Source of the DNA: CAG-791 sp963605745
GTDB taxonomy: Bacteria > Bacillota > Clostridia > Lachnospirales > Lachnospiraceae
Reading direction: 5' to 3'
Assembly (NCBI GenBank): GCA_963605745.1
Contig: CAVCWT010000001.1
Span: forward strand, 1 to 64,000
Length of the DNA: 64,000 bases
The notes under the pieces were generated by a model. It saw only the letters and a program-made list of their open reading frames with translations. It was not told the origin of the DNA and searched no databases. The position numbers and the translations under genes were made by a program. Positions 8,501-16,095 of this stretch are shown here, in pieces (the first letter of the stretch is position 1; every line of letters starts with the position of its first letter).

Positions 8501-9280
8501 ATGGAGAATATGAAGGATATGTTCTGCCCCGCAGGACAGATTGCGCTCGTTACCGGCGGCACCAGTGGGATTGGAAAGTCAATCGCAGAAGCCTTTCTGC
8601 AAAATGGTGTCGATGTTGCCGTGTGCAGCCGCCACCCAGGCAGTGCTCCGGAGCTGGCCGAGCTGGCCGCAAGAGAAGGCCGCAGGTATCTTGCCGTCTA
8701 CTGTGATATTACAAAGGAAGACGACGTAGAGGCAATGGGACAGATCGTCGAAACGCAGCTGGGTCCTGCCACCATGCTGGTCAACAGCGCCGGCATGAAT
8801 ATTCTGAAACACGCAGAGGAGTACGATCAGGAAAGCTTTGAAAAGGTCATGACACTGAACGTCACCGGCACACACCTTGTCAGCAAGATGGCTGCCAGAC
8901 GCTGGATGATTCCCGCACACAAGGGCCGCATCGTGAATCTCTCCTCTGCCAAAGCCTTTCTGGGCACCGACCGCGATTATGCTGCCTACTGCGCCAGCAA
9001 GGGAGCCATTAACATGTACACCTCACAGCTCGGCTGCGAGTGGGCTAAATTCGGCATTACAGTCAATGCCATTGCTCCCACCTTTGTTTTGACGCCGATC
9101 AATGCCGATCGCATGGCGAACAAGGAGTTTCACGATTCCATCGTCCGCCGGATCCCCATCGGGCGCCTCGGCACCGGACGTGATATGGCTGCTGCCGCAC
9201 TCTTCTTTTGCAGTGAAGGCGCAGAATTCATCACCGGTGTTACGCTCAAGGTTGATGGCGGCGTCACCTCAATGCAATAA
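8501..9280 (+). CDS. SDR-family oxidoreductase
   Basis: Classical short-chain dehydrogenase of 259 residues. TGGTSGIG is at about 18-25, NSAG (in place of NNAG) near 92, a serine in VNLSSAK, and YCASK as the YxxxK catalytic pair. The C-terminal FITGVTLKVDGG is typical of keto-sugar or gluconate 5-dehydrogenase-like SDRs. It likely oxidises or reduces one carbon of the sugar acid handled by the island. The start at 8501 has GAAGGGA 11-12 nt upstream; a second ATG at 8510 with GGAG closer is possible. It precedes the YhcH-like gene by 21 nt, so the two are probably co-transcribed. Confidence 0.8.
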   Translation: MENMKDMFCPAGQIALVTGGTSGIGKSIAEAFLQNGVDVAVCSRHPGSAPELAELAAREGRRYLAVYCDITKEDDVEAMGQIVETQLGPATMLVNSAGMNILKHAEEYDQESFEKVMTLNVTGTHLVSKMAARRWMIPAHKGRIVNLSSAKAFLGTDRDYAAYCASKGAINMYTSQLGCEWAKFGITVNAIAPTFVLTPINADRMANKEFHDSIVRRIPIGRLGTGRDMAAAALFFCSEGAEFITGVTLKVDGGVTSMQ

Positions 9281-9301
9281 CGGAACAAGGAGATAACCTC
9301 T

Positions 9302-9787
9302 ATGCTATCAGGAAATATTTATGAAAACAGTAATACTGCTCTGTTGCCTGAGCCTTTGCAGCGTGCCATCCGTTTCTTAAAGGAGAACGATCTGGCCGCC
9401 CACGAGCCCGGCAAATTTGAATTGGACGGGGATCGAATGATTCTCCAGGTCATTGATCAGAACACAGGTCTTCGTGAAACGCTTCGTCCCGAGTGTCATC
9501 GCAAATACATCGATGTGCAGTTCCTGGCCGCAGGCGGTCCGGAGCGGATCGGCTGGTATCCGGATCTGGGAGATAATGAGATTGATGAAAACCTTCTGGA
9601 TACGCCTCGTGATATCTGCTTTTACCGCAACAACCCGAATGCCCGTGAGGGAATCATTGAAATGCAGCCCGGCAGCTATGCCATGTTCTTTCCCTGGGAT
9701 GTACACATTCCGGCTATCCAGGTTGGGGATCAGCCTGCTGCCATTCGCAAGATTGTCATCAAGGTAGCGCTGGATACCTGCCTTTGA
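9302..9787 (+). CDS. YhcH/YjgK/YiaL family protein (first copy)
   Basis: Cupin-like protein of 161 residues of the YhcH/YjgK/YiaL (EbgC) family, small metal-binding proteins thought to act as anomerases or auxiliary sugar-processing enzymes. Family features visible are HRKYIDVQFL near residue 67, a GYxP-like segment and the C-terminal FPWDVHIPAI...KIVIKV with metal-ligand His. RBS AAGGAG lies 10-11 nt before the ATG. In the E. coli yia cluster the homologue YiaL sits next to YiaK, and here a YiaK homologue lies downstream, which supports the diketogulonate-like pathway idea. A second, divergent copy is at 13135. Confidence 0.8.
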   Translation: MLSGNIYENSNTALLPEPLQRAIRFLKENDLAAHEPGKFELDGDRMILQVIDQNTGLRETLRPECHRKYIDVQFLAAGGPERIGWYPDLGDNEIDENLLDTPRDICFYRNNPNAREGIIEMQPGSYAMFFPWDVHIPAIQVGDQPAAIRKIVIKVALDTCL

Positions 9788-9904
9788 TCCCTGTGCAGAT
9801 TCTCCTGTTCCAGTAAGCCATTCAGCCCCCGATTCGCCGGGCGTTGTTTTGCCCAGTGCAGCGATTCTGATCTGAATGGCAGCCATACCTGAAAGGAAAA
9901 CTAC

Positions 9905-10732
9905 GTGAATCCTTACCGTCATCTTTCCCGGCTGGCTCTTTCGGACCCGGCAAAACGAAAGGAAGCTCTTCTGGAAATTCTCGAAGAGAACAATCTGACT
10001 CCAAAGATTCAGGAACAGGCCGCCGATGATTCTCACAAGGCCGCCTGCAACTATCTTTTAAATGATGATTCCGGTGCTCTCTGCCCGTTATTTTGTGCAC
10101 ATTATGATGCACATCCCGGCAGCCAGGGAGCCAACGACAATGCTGCCTCGCTCTGCATCTTAATTGATCTTGCATCTGAGCTCAAAGAGCGGGGAATCCC
10201 GGCAGATTTTGCCTTTCTGGACGGTGAGGAATCCGGTCACACCGGGGCAAAGCTTTTCCAGGAGCATCGTCCCGGCCGCAATTCCATTGTCATAAATCTC
10301 GATATGTGCGGCTACGGCGATACGATTACTGTCTATGCCCGCGGCAGCGAGAAAAAAAGCAGTGCCCGGCCTTTCTGCAACGCCGGAATTCTTGCAGCAC
10401 ACAATGGACAGCTGGTCCCTTATCTCCCGGAAGGAGATGATGTTTGTTTTTCGACCAGGCAGCAGCCGGTGCTGAGTATCGCCATCATGCCTAAATGGGA
10501 CATTCAATATCTGCGTGCCATGGCAGCACAGGGAAGCGGTCTTCTCGGCCGCACGCCGGAATTCCGCATGATGATCGGTCAGATGGAGGTTGCCAGCACG
10601 ATGCACGGCGGATTCCGTGATCAGATCAAATGGGTACAGGAGGAGGCCATGCAGCAGGTCTATGATTACCTGCTCGAAGGTGCCTGCACGCCGCCGGAGT
10701 CTAAAAAGTTTAGCTTCTTTATGCGGAATTGA
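9905..10732 (+). CDS. M28-family zinc peptidase-like hydrolase
   Basis: Protein of 275 residues with the co-catalytic zinc aminopeptidase signature: AHYDAH with His66 and Asp68, GANDNAAS with bridging Asp78, LDGEESGHTG with catalytic Glu108/Glu109, and NLDMCGYGD with Asp133. There is no signal peptide, so the enzyme is cytoplasmic. It starts with GTG 8-9 nt behind AAAGGA. A peptidase or amidohydrolase inside a sugar-acid island suggests that the natural substrate carries an amide or amino-acid moiety, consistent with the hydantoinase. Alternatively it is a general dipeptidase. The operon ends at the palindromic terminator near 10833. Confidence 0.75.
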   Translation: MNPYRHLSRLALSDPAKRKEALLEILEENNLTPKIQEQAADDSHKAACNYLLNDDSGALCPLFCAHYDAHPGSQGANDNAASLCILIDLASELKERGIPADFAFLDGEESGHTGAKLFQEHRPGRNSIVINLDMCGYGDTITVYARGSEKKSSARPFCNAGILAAHNGQLVPYLPEGDDVCFSTRQQPVLSIAIMPKWDIQYLRAMAAQGSGLLGRTPEFRMMIGQMEVASTMHGGFRDQIKWVQEEAMQQVYDYLLEGACTPPESKKFSFFMRN

Positions 10733-10832
10733 TTGGAACAATGAGAGAGACCTATCATTGACTGCTATGGTCAACTTCGCAAGTGTACAGGCAGCAACCC
10801 TCTTGTCGCAAAACCTTTTATAGTGCCAAAGC

Positions 10833-10872
10833 AAACCGGTTCAACAGAAGATCTTCTGTTGAACCGGTTTTT
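10833..10872. terminator. Bidirectional terminator
   Basis: A 38-bp perfect palindrome centred on AAGATCTT, with arms reading AAACCGGTTCAACAGAAGA, ends in TTTTT on the right and has AAA on the left. It separates the converging M28 peptidase (+) and GntR (-) genes. Confidence 0.8.
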
Positions 10873-10891
10873 ATGGTACCTAATAAATTTC

Positions 10892-11614
10892 CTATTCCTG
10901 GTTCTGATCGAGGGTAAAGAATCCTGGATACATTTCTGATTTTTGGATCAGATCACCGCGAAAACTCAGCATGTGCTCATACACCTTCTGTTCCGGATTG
11001 ATGCCCTCCGGCATCCCCATCAAAAGATAGTCACAGAATTCGCGATGCTGCCTTTTCACCCTTTCATACTCACAGGTTCCGTTCAATGCGTCCAGATAAC
11101 GCAGTCTGTCATAGTGTGCCACCAGCCCCCGGATCGCCTGCCAGGTGTGAACCTTTCCTGAGTATACATACATCAGGTGGTGAAACTCATCATCCAGTTC
11201 CAGGAACAGATCCACCTTTTCCGGAATCGGCTCATCCAGTTGCAGCTCATCCTGCCGATATATACAGTTCAGCATCTCCTGAATCTGGTCACGGCCGAAC
11301 TTTCCGGCACCTTCCCGCAGGATGGAACCTTCCAGCAGGAGTCTTGCCTGATATCCTTCCTTCACCAGATTCGGATCAATTCTGCTGACTCTGGTTCCCT
11401 TCTGGGGATAGATGTCAATCAGCCAATCCTCATGCAAGGCGGCAATCGCTTCATGAACCGGTGTCCGGCTCATCTCCAGCGCACCGGCCAGAGCCGGCTC
11501 ATTCAGAATCTCCCCCGGCTTCAGATACAGATTCATGATGTTCTTACGCAGAACACGATGTGCATACTCTTTATTGTTCTCCCCCACTTTTCGAGGGGGA
11601 AGCATTAAATCCAT
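10892..11614 (-). CDS. GntR-family (FadR/FCD) transcriptional regulator
   Basis: Regulator of 240 residues with an N-terminal winged helix (about residues 14-75; recognition segment NEPALAGALEMSRTPVHEAI) and a helical C-terminal FCD ligand domain (about 85-225) with the metal-ligand pattern D..FH and H...(H) visible as LDDEFHHLMY and RQHREF. FCD regulators sense carboxylates and sugar acids, which suits the surrounding island. It is divergent from dlgD. Identical 11-bp palindromic sites lie 56 nt upstream of its own start and 68 nt upstream of dlgD, suggesting autoregulation and control of the island. The gene has a strong RBS, AAAAGGAG. Confidence 0.88.
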   Translation of the reverse strand: MDLMLPPRKVGENNKEYAHRVLRKNIMNLYLKPGEILNEPALAGALEMSRTPVHEAIAALHEDWLIDIYPQKGTRVSRIDPNLVKEGYQARLLLEGSILREGAGKFGRDQIQEMLNCIYRQDELQLDEPIPEKVDLFLELDDEFHHLMYVYSGKVHTWQAIRGLVAHYDRLRYLDALNGTCEYERVKRQHREFCDYLLMGMPEGINPEQKVYEHMLSFRGDLIQKSEMYPGFFTLDQNQE

Positions 11615-11669
11615 AACCTCTCCTTTTCCCTCTTGTACCCCTGTTTGTGATGTAAAACCCTCTTCTTCT

Positions 11670-11680
11670 CTAATATATCA
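11670..11680. promoter_or_regulatory. Putative GntR operator, site 3
   Basis: CTAATATATCA, 56 nt upstream of the GntR start codon, same 11-mer as at 6508. The 282-bp divergent region 11615-11896 otherwise holds AT-rich promoter-like sequence. Confidence 0.5.
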
Positions 11681-11818
11681 GATTTGCAAGACTACTTCAA
11701 TATTTCTGAAAGCGGATCCTCAAAAAAGTAACAATTTAATTTTCAAAAATATAGCAAAAACAACCAGTTGCAATTCCATTTCAACTGTGCCATGCTAAAT
11801 ATACAGGCAGGGGATCAG

Positions 11819-11829
11819 TGATATATTAG
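11819..11829. promoter_or_regulatory. Putative GntR operator, site 4
   Basis: TGATATATTAG, the exact reverse complement of the 11-mer at 6508 and 11670, 68 nt upstream of the dlgD start codon. Confidence 0.5.
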
Positions 11830-11896
11830 TTCGGCAATTCCACTGACATTACCACTTTTCCCTTCATCCGTTGTAAGGACACAAAAGGAGGACACA

Positions 11897-12985
11897 ATGA
11901 GTATTCGAGTACCATACGAAATCGTAAAGCCCACTGTGAAAAAGGCCTTTCTCAATCTTGGTTTGACCGAGGAACAGGCAGAACAGTGTGCGGAGATTCA
12001 TACAGAGAGCAGCCTCGAGGGCATCGAGAGTCACGGATTGAACCGCGTTCCCCGTTTTGCAGAATACGTACAGAAAGGCTTTGTAAATCCCAAAGCTCAG
12101 ATTGAACTGGTCGGCGCAAAAGGGGCCGTTGAGAACTATGACGGTCACCTTGGCATCGGTGTTTTAAATGCTTCCTTCTGCATGGACCGTGCCGTAGAAC
12201 TGGCCAAGGTACACGGTATCGGATGTGTTGCACTGAAGAATACAACCCACTGGATGCGCGGCGGTTCCTACGCATGGCAGGCCGCACAGGCCGGCTTCAT
12301 CGGAATGAGCTGGACGAATACAGAGAGCTGCATGCCCATGTGGGGATCCAAGGCTCCCGGCGTCGGCAACAATCCGTTCTGCATTGCAATCCCGCGCAAG
12401 AACGGTCCCATCGTCCTCGACATGGCCATGAGCCAGTACGCCTACGGCAAGCTGGGCGTGTATCGTCTGGCCGGCAAACAGCTCCCCTTCCCGGGCGGTT
12501 TTGACAAGGACGGCAATCTCACCAGCGATCCCGGCGCCATCGAGGAGAGCGGGCGGATCCTTCCTACCGGCTACTGGAAGGGCTCCGGCATGGCCATCGC
12601 ATTAGACCTTGCTGCTGCCGCTATGGCAAACGGCAAAACCGGCGCCGATCTTGACCGTGAGGGTCAGGGCAGCTGCACCGGATGCTGCCAGATTTTCATT
12701 GCCTATGATCCATATCTCTTCGGCGAAGAGGACGAGATCCAGGCTAAATTCGACGACCGCGTCGCTGCAGCAGATGCAACGACTCCTGACCGCGAGGGCG
12801 GACATGTCACATGTCCCGGCGAGCGCACTGCTGCAACCCGTGCCAGGAATCTTGCAGAAGGCATTGTTGTGGACGATCAGATCTGGCAGCAGATTCAGGA
12901 TCTGGCCGACGGCAAGATGGATGTCACCGACATCTCCAGTGCCTGCATTCTCGACAACATGAAAAACGAAGAGACCGACAAATAA
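11897..12985 (+). CDS. dlgD: 2,3-diketo-L-gulonate reductase-like (YiaK/DlgD, Ldh2 family)
   Basis: NAD(P)H-dependent oxidoreductase of 362 residues, in the malate/L-lactate dehydrogenase-like (type 2) family and by sequence closest to E. coli YiaK, which reduces 2,3-diketo-L-gulonate to 3-keto-L-gulonate. Shared segments include ESHGLNRVPRF with the catalytic His near residue 46, HWMRGGSYAWQAA, a WTN-MP-WG block, RLAGKQLPFPGGFD, and ILPTGYWKGSGM. The C-terminal part (about 270-362) is longer and more divergent than in YiaK. The RBS is AAAAGGAGG. With a YiaL-type gene following at 13135, this reproduces the yiaKL pair, so a diketogulonate or similar keto-acid intermediate is likely. Kinase and TRAP genes of the E. 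coli system are absent from the window. Confidence 0.85.
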   Translation: MSIRVPYEIVKPTVKKAFLNLGLTEEQAEQCAEIHTESSLEGIESHGLNRVPRFAEYVQKGFVNPKAQIELVGAKGAVENYDGHLGIGVLNASFCMDRAVELAKVHGIGCVALKNTTHWMRGGSYAWQAAQAGFIGMSWTNTESCMPMWGSKAPGVGNNPFCIAIPRKNGPIVLDMAMSQYAYGKLGVYRLAGKQLPFPGGFDKDGNLTSDPGAIEESGRILPTGYWKGSGMAIALDLAAAAMANGKTGADLDREGQGSCTGCCQIFIAYDPYLFGEEDEIQAKFDDRVAAADATTPDREGGHVTCPGERTAATRARNLAEGIVVDDQIWQQIQDLADGKMDVTDISSACILDNMKNEETDK

Positions 12986-13055
12986 ATTCTGTTAACCATT
13001 CCGAAAACACCGGCATCCATTCATTTCAATCACGAATCCGTCCGCAAAGCGCACG

Positions 13056-13088
13056 GCTCATGTTGAAATCGCCAGGTGCTGAACAGAA
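13056..13088 (-). repeat. Dispersed intergenic repeat, class I
   Basis: Read on the minus strand: TCTGTTCAGCACCTGGC followed by GATTTCAACATGAGCCG. Close copies are at 32259-32293 (-), 52156-52192 (+) and 55161-55197 (+). This one fills the gap between dlgD and the second YhcH-like gene. Confidence 0.65.
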
Positions 13089-13134
13089 ATCAAAAGCTGA
13101 TTAACCTATAACATTTTAAAAGGAGGATTTTACC

Positions 13135-13584
13135 ATGTTTTTCGCACCGCTTACTCTCGCAGAAAAGTACAACTACCTCGATGACAAGTTCACCGCAGCC
13201 TACAAGTGGCTGGCCGAGACAGATCTCGATAACACCCCCGCTGGCAGCTATCCCGTATGTGACGGCGTAACGGCAAATGTGCAGGAGTACACAACCTTCC
13301 CTGCTGAGGAAGGCAGCTTTGAGACCCATGATGCTTATTTTGACATTCAGTATGTCATCTCCGGCAAGGAGCAGTTCGGCTACTGCAAGCGTGAAGGCCT
13401 TGTCCTGAAAAAGGATGTTCCCGAGAACGATGTAAAATTCTACGAAGAGCCTGCTCTTTCCGGCACCGTTCTCCTGCTCCCCGGCGATCTCATCGTAGTG
13501 GCTCCCGAGGACGCACACAAGCCCCGCGTTGCAGCCGACGGCCCCGAATTCGTCCGCAAGGTTGTTGTCAAAGTAAGAGTCTAG
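13135..13584 (+). CDS. YhcH/YjgK/YiaL family protein (second copy)
   Basis: Cupin-like protein of 149 residues of the same family as the protein at 9302 but clearly divergent from it. Key segments are FETHDAYFDIQYVISGKEQFGYC near residues 61-83 (His and Asp/Glu ligands) and LLLPGDLIVVAPEDAHKPRV...VRKVVVKV at the C-terminus with the second metal His. Members are proposed sugar anomerases or isomer-handling proteins. RBS AAAAGGAGG lies 8-9 nt before the ATG. It follows dlgD as yiaL follows yiaK in E. coli. The stop codon TAG is formed by the first bases of a palindromic element (13581-13676). Confidence 0.82.
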   Translation: MFFAPLTLAEKYNYLDDKFTAAYKWLAETDLDNTPAGSYPVCDGVTANVQEYTTFPAEEGSFETHDAYFDIQYVISGKEQFGYCKREGLVLKKDVPENDVKFYEEPALSGTVLLLPGDLIVVAPEDAHKPRVAADGPEFVRKVVVKVRV

Positions 13585-13676
13585 TACAGCGATTTATAAT
13601 AACTGGTCAAAACAGCATACCAACCGTCCAGTGTTCTTGAGACGGTTGGTATGACCAGATAAGTATCGCTCCTATG
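13581..13676. repeat. MITE-like inverted repeat
   Basis: Left arm CTAGTACAGCGATTTATAAT then AACTGGTCA; right arm, reverse-complemented, CATAGGAGCGATACTTAT then CTGGTCA. Inside is a perfect hairpin ATACCAACCGT/ACGGTTGGTAT. The left arm matches the arms of the element at 52241-52350 and supplies the stop codon of the preceding gene. Confidence 0.6.
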
Positions 13677-13699
13677 TATACAGGAGGTCGTGTTTATCT

Positions 13700-14725
13700 A
13701 TGAAAGCAATCAAACTGGCCAAGCCATGGAACATATCCTGTGTTGAGCTGGACAAACCGGTTCCAAAGGACGGTGAGGCCCTGATCAAGGTCATTGCTGC
13801 CGGGATCTGCGGCAGCGATATCGGTGCCTTTCGCGGCACCAACGGACTGGTCTCCTATCCACGCGTTATCGGTCATGAGCTGGCAGGTATTGTAGAATCC
13901 ATTCCAAAGAACAATCCCAAAGGAATCAAGGTCGGTGACCGCGTTGTCGTAGACCCTTATCTCTACTGCGGACACTGCTATCCTTGCCGCATCCACCGCA
14001 CCAACTGCTGCACGGATCTGCGGGTTCTGGGCGTACATGTTGACGGCGGCATGGCCGAATACTATTGCCATCCTGCCGATATGCTGATCAAGATTCCCGA
14101 GGGAATGACCTGGGAACAGGCTGCCATGGCAGAGCCTTTGACCATCAGCCTGCACGGCATCCACCGCGGCGGTCTGACTGCCGGTGAATACTGTGCCATC
14201 ATCGGAGCAGGCCCCATCGGTCTTGTTGCCGGGATGGTCGCTCAGGCGTATGGCGCACACGCAATTCTCCTGGACCTCGTTCAGGAACGTCTGGATTTTG
14301 CAAAGACACTGGGCATTGAGTACGTTATCAACTCCGGCACCGAGGATCCTGTGGAGCGCATCCGAGAGATTACCGGCGGTGAGATGGCGCATCAGGTTAT
14401 GGAGTGCTCGGGCGCCAATCCCGCCATTCGTCAGGCACTGGATCTCGTGTCCCATGCAGGCCGCATCACCCTGACCGGCTGGCCCAAAAAAGAAACCAGT
14501 CTTCCCACTGATGTCATTACCAAGAAGGAAATTGACATCCGCGGTGCCCGCACCAGTGCCGGTGAATTCGAAGAGGCTCTGGAGCTGATTGCCTCTCGCC
14601 GGGTAGACATGACCAAAATTCTCACAAAAACCATTTCCATGGACGAGACTCCCGATACCATTGTGGACATCGAGAAGAACCCCGGCAGCTACATGAAGGT
14701 TGTCGTCCGTGTGAGCAATGAATAA
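13700..14725 (+). CDS. Zinc-dependent alcohol/polyol dehydrogenase (first of pair)
   Basis: Medium-chain dehydrogenase of 341 residues. Catalytic zinc ligands Cys37, His59 and Glu60 are in ICGSD and GHE; structural zinc cysteines are at 90, 93, 96 and 103/104; the NAD motif GAGPIGLVAG is near residue 170. The family includes sorbitol, L-idonate 5-, galactitol and threonine dehydrogenases. In this island an L-idonate or hexonate 5-dehydrogenase-type activity is the best guess, pairing with the gluconate 5-dehydrogenase-like SDR at 238. RBS AGGAGG. It is followed by a homologue at 14794, probably an old tandem duplication. Confidence 0.82.
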   Translation: MKAIKLAKPWNISCVELDKPVPKDGEALIKVIAAGICGSDIGAFRGTNGLVSYPRVIGHELAGIVESIPKNNPKGIKVGDRVVVDPYLYCGHCYPCRIHRTNCCTDLRVLGVHVDGGMAEYYCHPADMLIKIPEGMTWEQAAMAEPLTISLHGIHRGGLTAGEYCAIIGAGPIGLVAGMVAQAYGAHAILLDLVQERLDFAKTLGIEYVINSGTEDPVERIREITGGEMAHQVMECSGANPAIRQALDLVSHAGRITLTGWPKKETSLPTDVITKKEIDIRGARTSAGEFEEALELIASRRVDMTKILTKTISMDETPDTIVDIEKNPGSYMKVVVRVSNE

Positions 14726-14743
14726 AGAAGCGCCCATAGTGTC

Positions 14744-14777
14744 ACAGGCAGCCGAAACTGCAGTCTCGGCTGCCTGT
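14744..14777 (+). other. Intercistronic hairpin between paired dehydrogenases
   Basis: ACAGGCAGCCGA and TCGGCTGCCTGT form a perfect 12-bp stem. No T-run follows; the RBS of the next gene begins right after it. It may tune relative expression or protect the upstream mRNA. Confidence 0.5.
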
Positions 14778-14793
14778 ATGATGGAGAGACAAA

Positions 14794-15819
14794 ATGAAAG
14801 CTATTCAGATTTTAAAGCCGAATGATCTGCGCATCATCGACATGGATAAGCCTGTCCTTGATGAGAAAAATAATGTCATGGTAAAAATGACCTCTGCCGG
14901 AATCTGCGGCAGTGATGTCGGCATCTACCATGGCACAAATGCTGCTGCTACCTATCCCCGCGTCATCGGTCACGAAATGGTCGGTGTCATCGATGAGGTT
15001 GGCCCGAACGTCACAAAGGTCAAGGTTGGCGATCGTGTGATCATCGATCAGGTCACCGCCTGCGGAACCTGCTATGCCTGCCGCAAGGGTCGCCCCAATG
15101 TATGCCACAACCTCAAGGTGCGTGGTGTTCACATCGACGGCGGTTATCGCGAGTACATGGCAGTTCCGGAAAGTGATGTATACCTCCTTCCCGATTCCCT
15201 TAGTGACCGCGATGCCATCATGATCGAGCCCACGACCATCGCTGTACAGGCCTGCAGCCGCGCACAGCTGGAGTTCGAAGACACCCTGATGATCATCGGT
15301 GCCGGTGCCCTCGGCAGCAGCATGCTGCGCATTGCAAGGCTCTACAGTCCCCGCAAGATTATCATGGTCGACATCGAGGAGGACAAGCTCGAGGAATGCC
15401 TCAAAAACGGAGCCACTGACATCATCAATTCCCAAAAGGAAGATGTGATCGAACGCTCCAGAGATCTGACAGACGGCTATGGCCCGACCGTTGTCATTGA
15501 CTGTGCCTGCTTCCACGGCAGCTTCCTGACTGCCTGCAAATGTGCAGGGAATGCCGGCCGTGTCATCACCATGGGCTTTAGCATTGCACCGGATGAGATC
15601 AATCAGTTCGTCATCACCAGCAAGGAGCTGGATGTCCGCGGCAGCCGCCTGCAGAATCATAAATTCCAGACTGTCATCGATCTCGTGGAAAAGGGGAAGG
15701 TTGATCTGAACGGAACCGTGAGCCACACCTTCAAGCTGACCGATGCTCAGGCTGCCTTTGATTTTGTGGATTCTCATGACCCGTCCATCCGTAAGATCGC
15801 ATTCACCTTTGATTTTTAA
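14794..15819 (+). CDS. Zinc-dependent alcohol/polyol dehydrogenase (second of pair)
   Basis: Medium-chain dehydrogenase of 341 residues, same length as its neighbour but only moderately similar. Catalytic ligands Cys38, His60 and Glu61, structural cysteines 90, 93, 96 and 104, and the NAD motif GAGALGSSM near 168 are all present. The loss of the last Gly in the nucleotide motif (usual GxGxxG) is seen here as GAGALGS, still compatible. It probably acts on another hydroxyl of the same sugar-acid pathway, or on the other stereoisomer. RBS GGAG 6 nt before the ATG. A class II repeat and a bidirectional terminator follow the gene. Confidence 0.82.
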   Translation: MKAIQILKPNDLRIIDMDKPVLDEKNNVMVKMTSAGICGSDVGIYHGTNAAATYPRVIGHEMVGVIDEVGPNVTKVKVGDRVIIDQVTACGTCYACRKGRPNVCHNLKVRGVHIDGGYREYMAVPESDVYLLPDSLSDRDAIMIEPTTIAVQACSRAQLEFEDTLMIIGAGALGSSMLRIARLYSPRKIIMVDIEEDKLEECLKNGATDIINSQKEDVIERSRDLTDGYGPTVVIDCACFHGSFLTACKCAGNAGRVITMGFSIAPDEINQFVITSKELDVRGSRLQNHKFQTVIDLVEKGKVDLNGTVSHTFKLTDAQAAFDFVDSHDPSIRKIAFTFDF

Positions 15820-15860
15820 CTCGTCTTTGTTTGACACCGTTAGACACCAATAGACGCAGG

Positions 15861-16008
15861 TGTAACTATTTAGCACCCGCATCTCGATTTTGGTACTCGA
15901 AAATGCCTTATGGCATTTTCTCCTACCCTGGAGTGGCTTCGTTCACTCCATGCTGCAGAGAAACCGCCTACGTGGCTTTCTCCTTGCATACGGAAAACCC
16001 CGATGGCA
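15861..16008 (+). repeat. Structured intergenic repeat, class II, copy A
   Basis: Begins TGTAACTATTTAGCACC, then GCATCTCGATTTTGG, and contains the hairpins GGAGT...ACTCC and GAGAAACCGC...GTGGCTTTCTC. It is homologous over about 125 nt to 4419-4544 on the opposite strand, with a 20-nt insertion. Loop and stem changes between copies keep pairing. Confidence 0.7.
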
Positions 16009-16042
16009 GAGATGATTTCTCATCTAAGCCATCGGGGTTTTT
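15995..16042. terminator. Bidirectional terminator
   Basis: AAACCCCGATGGC and GCCATCGGGGTTT form a perfect 13-bp stem with a 20-nt loop, flanked by A and T runs. It separates the converging zinc dehydrogenase (+) and D-2-hydroxyacid dehydrogenase (-) genes. Confidence 0.8.
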
Positions 16043-16095
16043 CAAAGGACAATCTGGATGTGCGAGGTGCAAAGCCCCTCCGTTCATCCACATCC

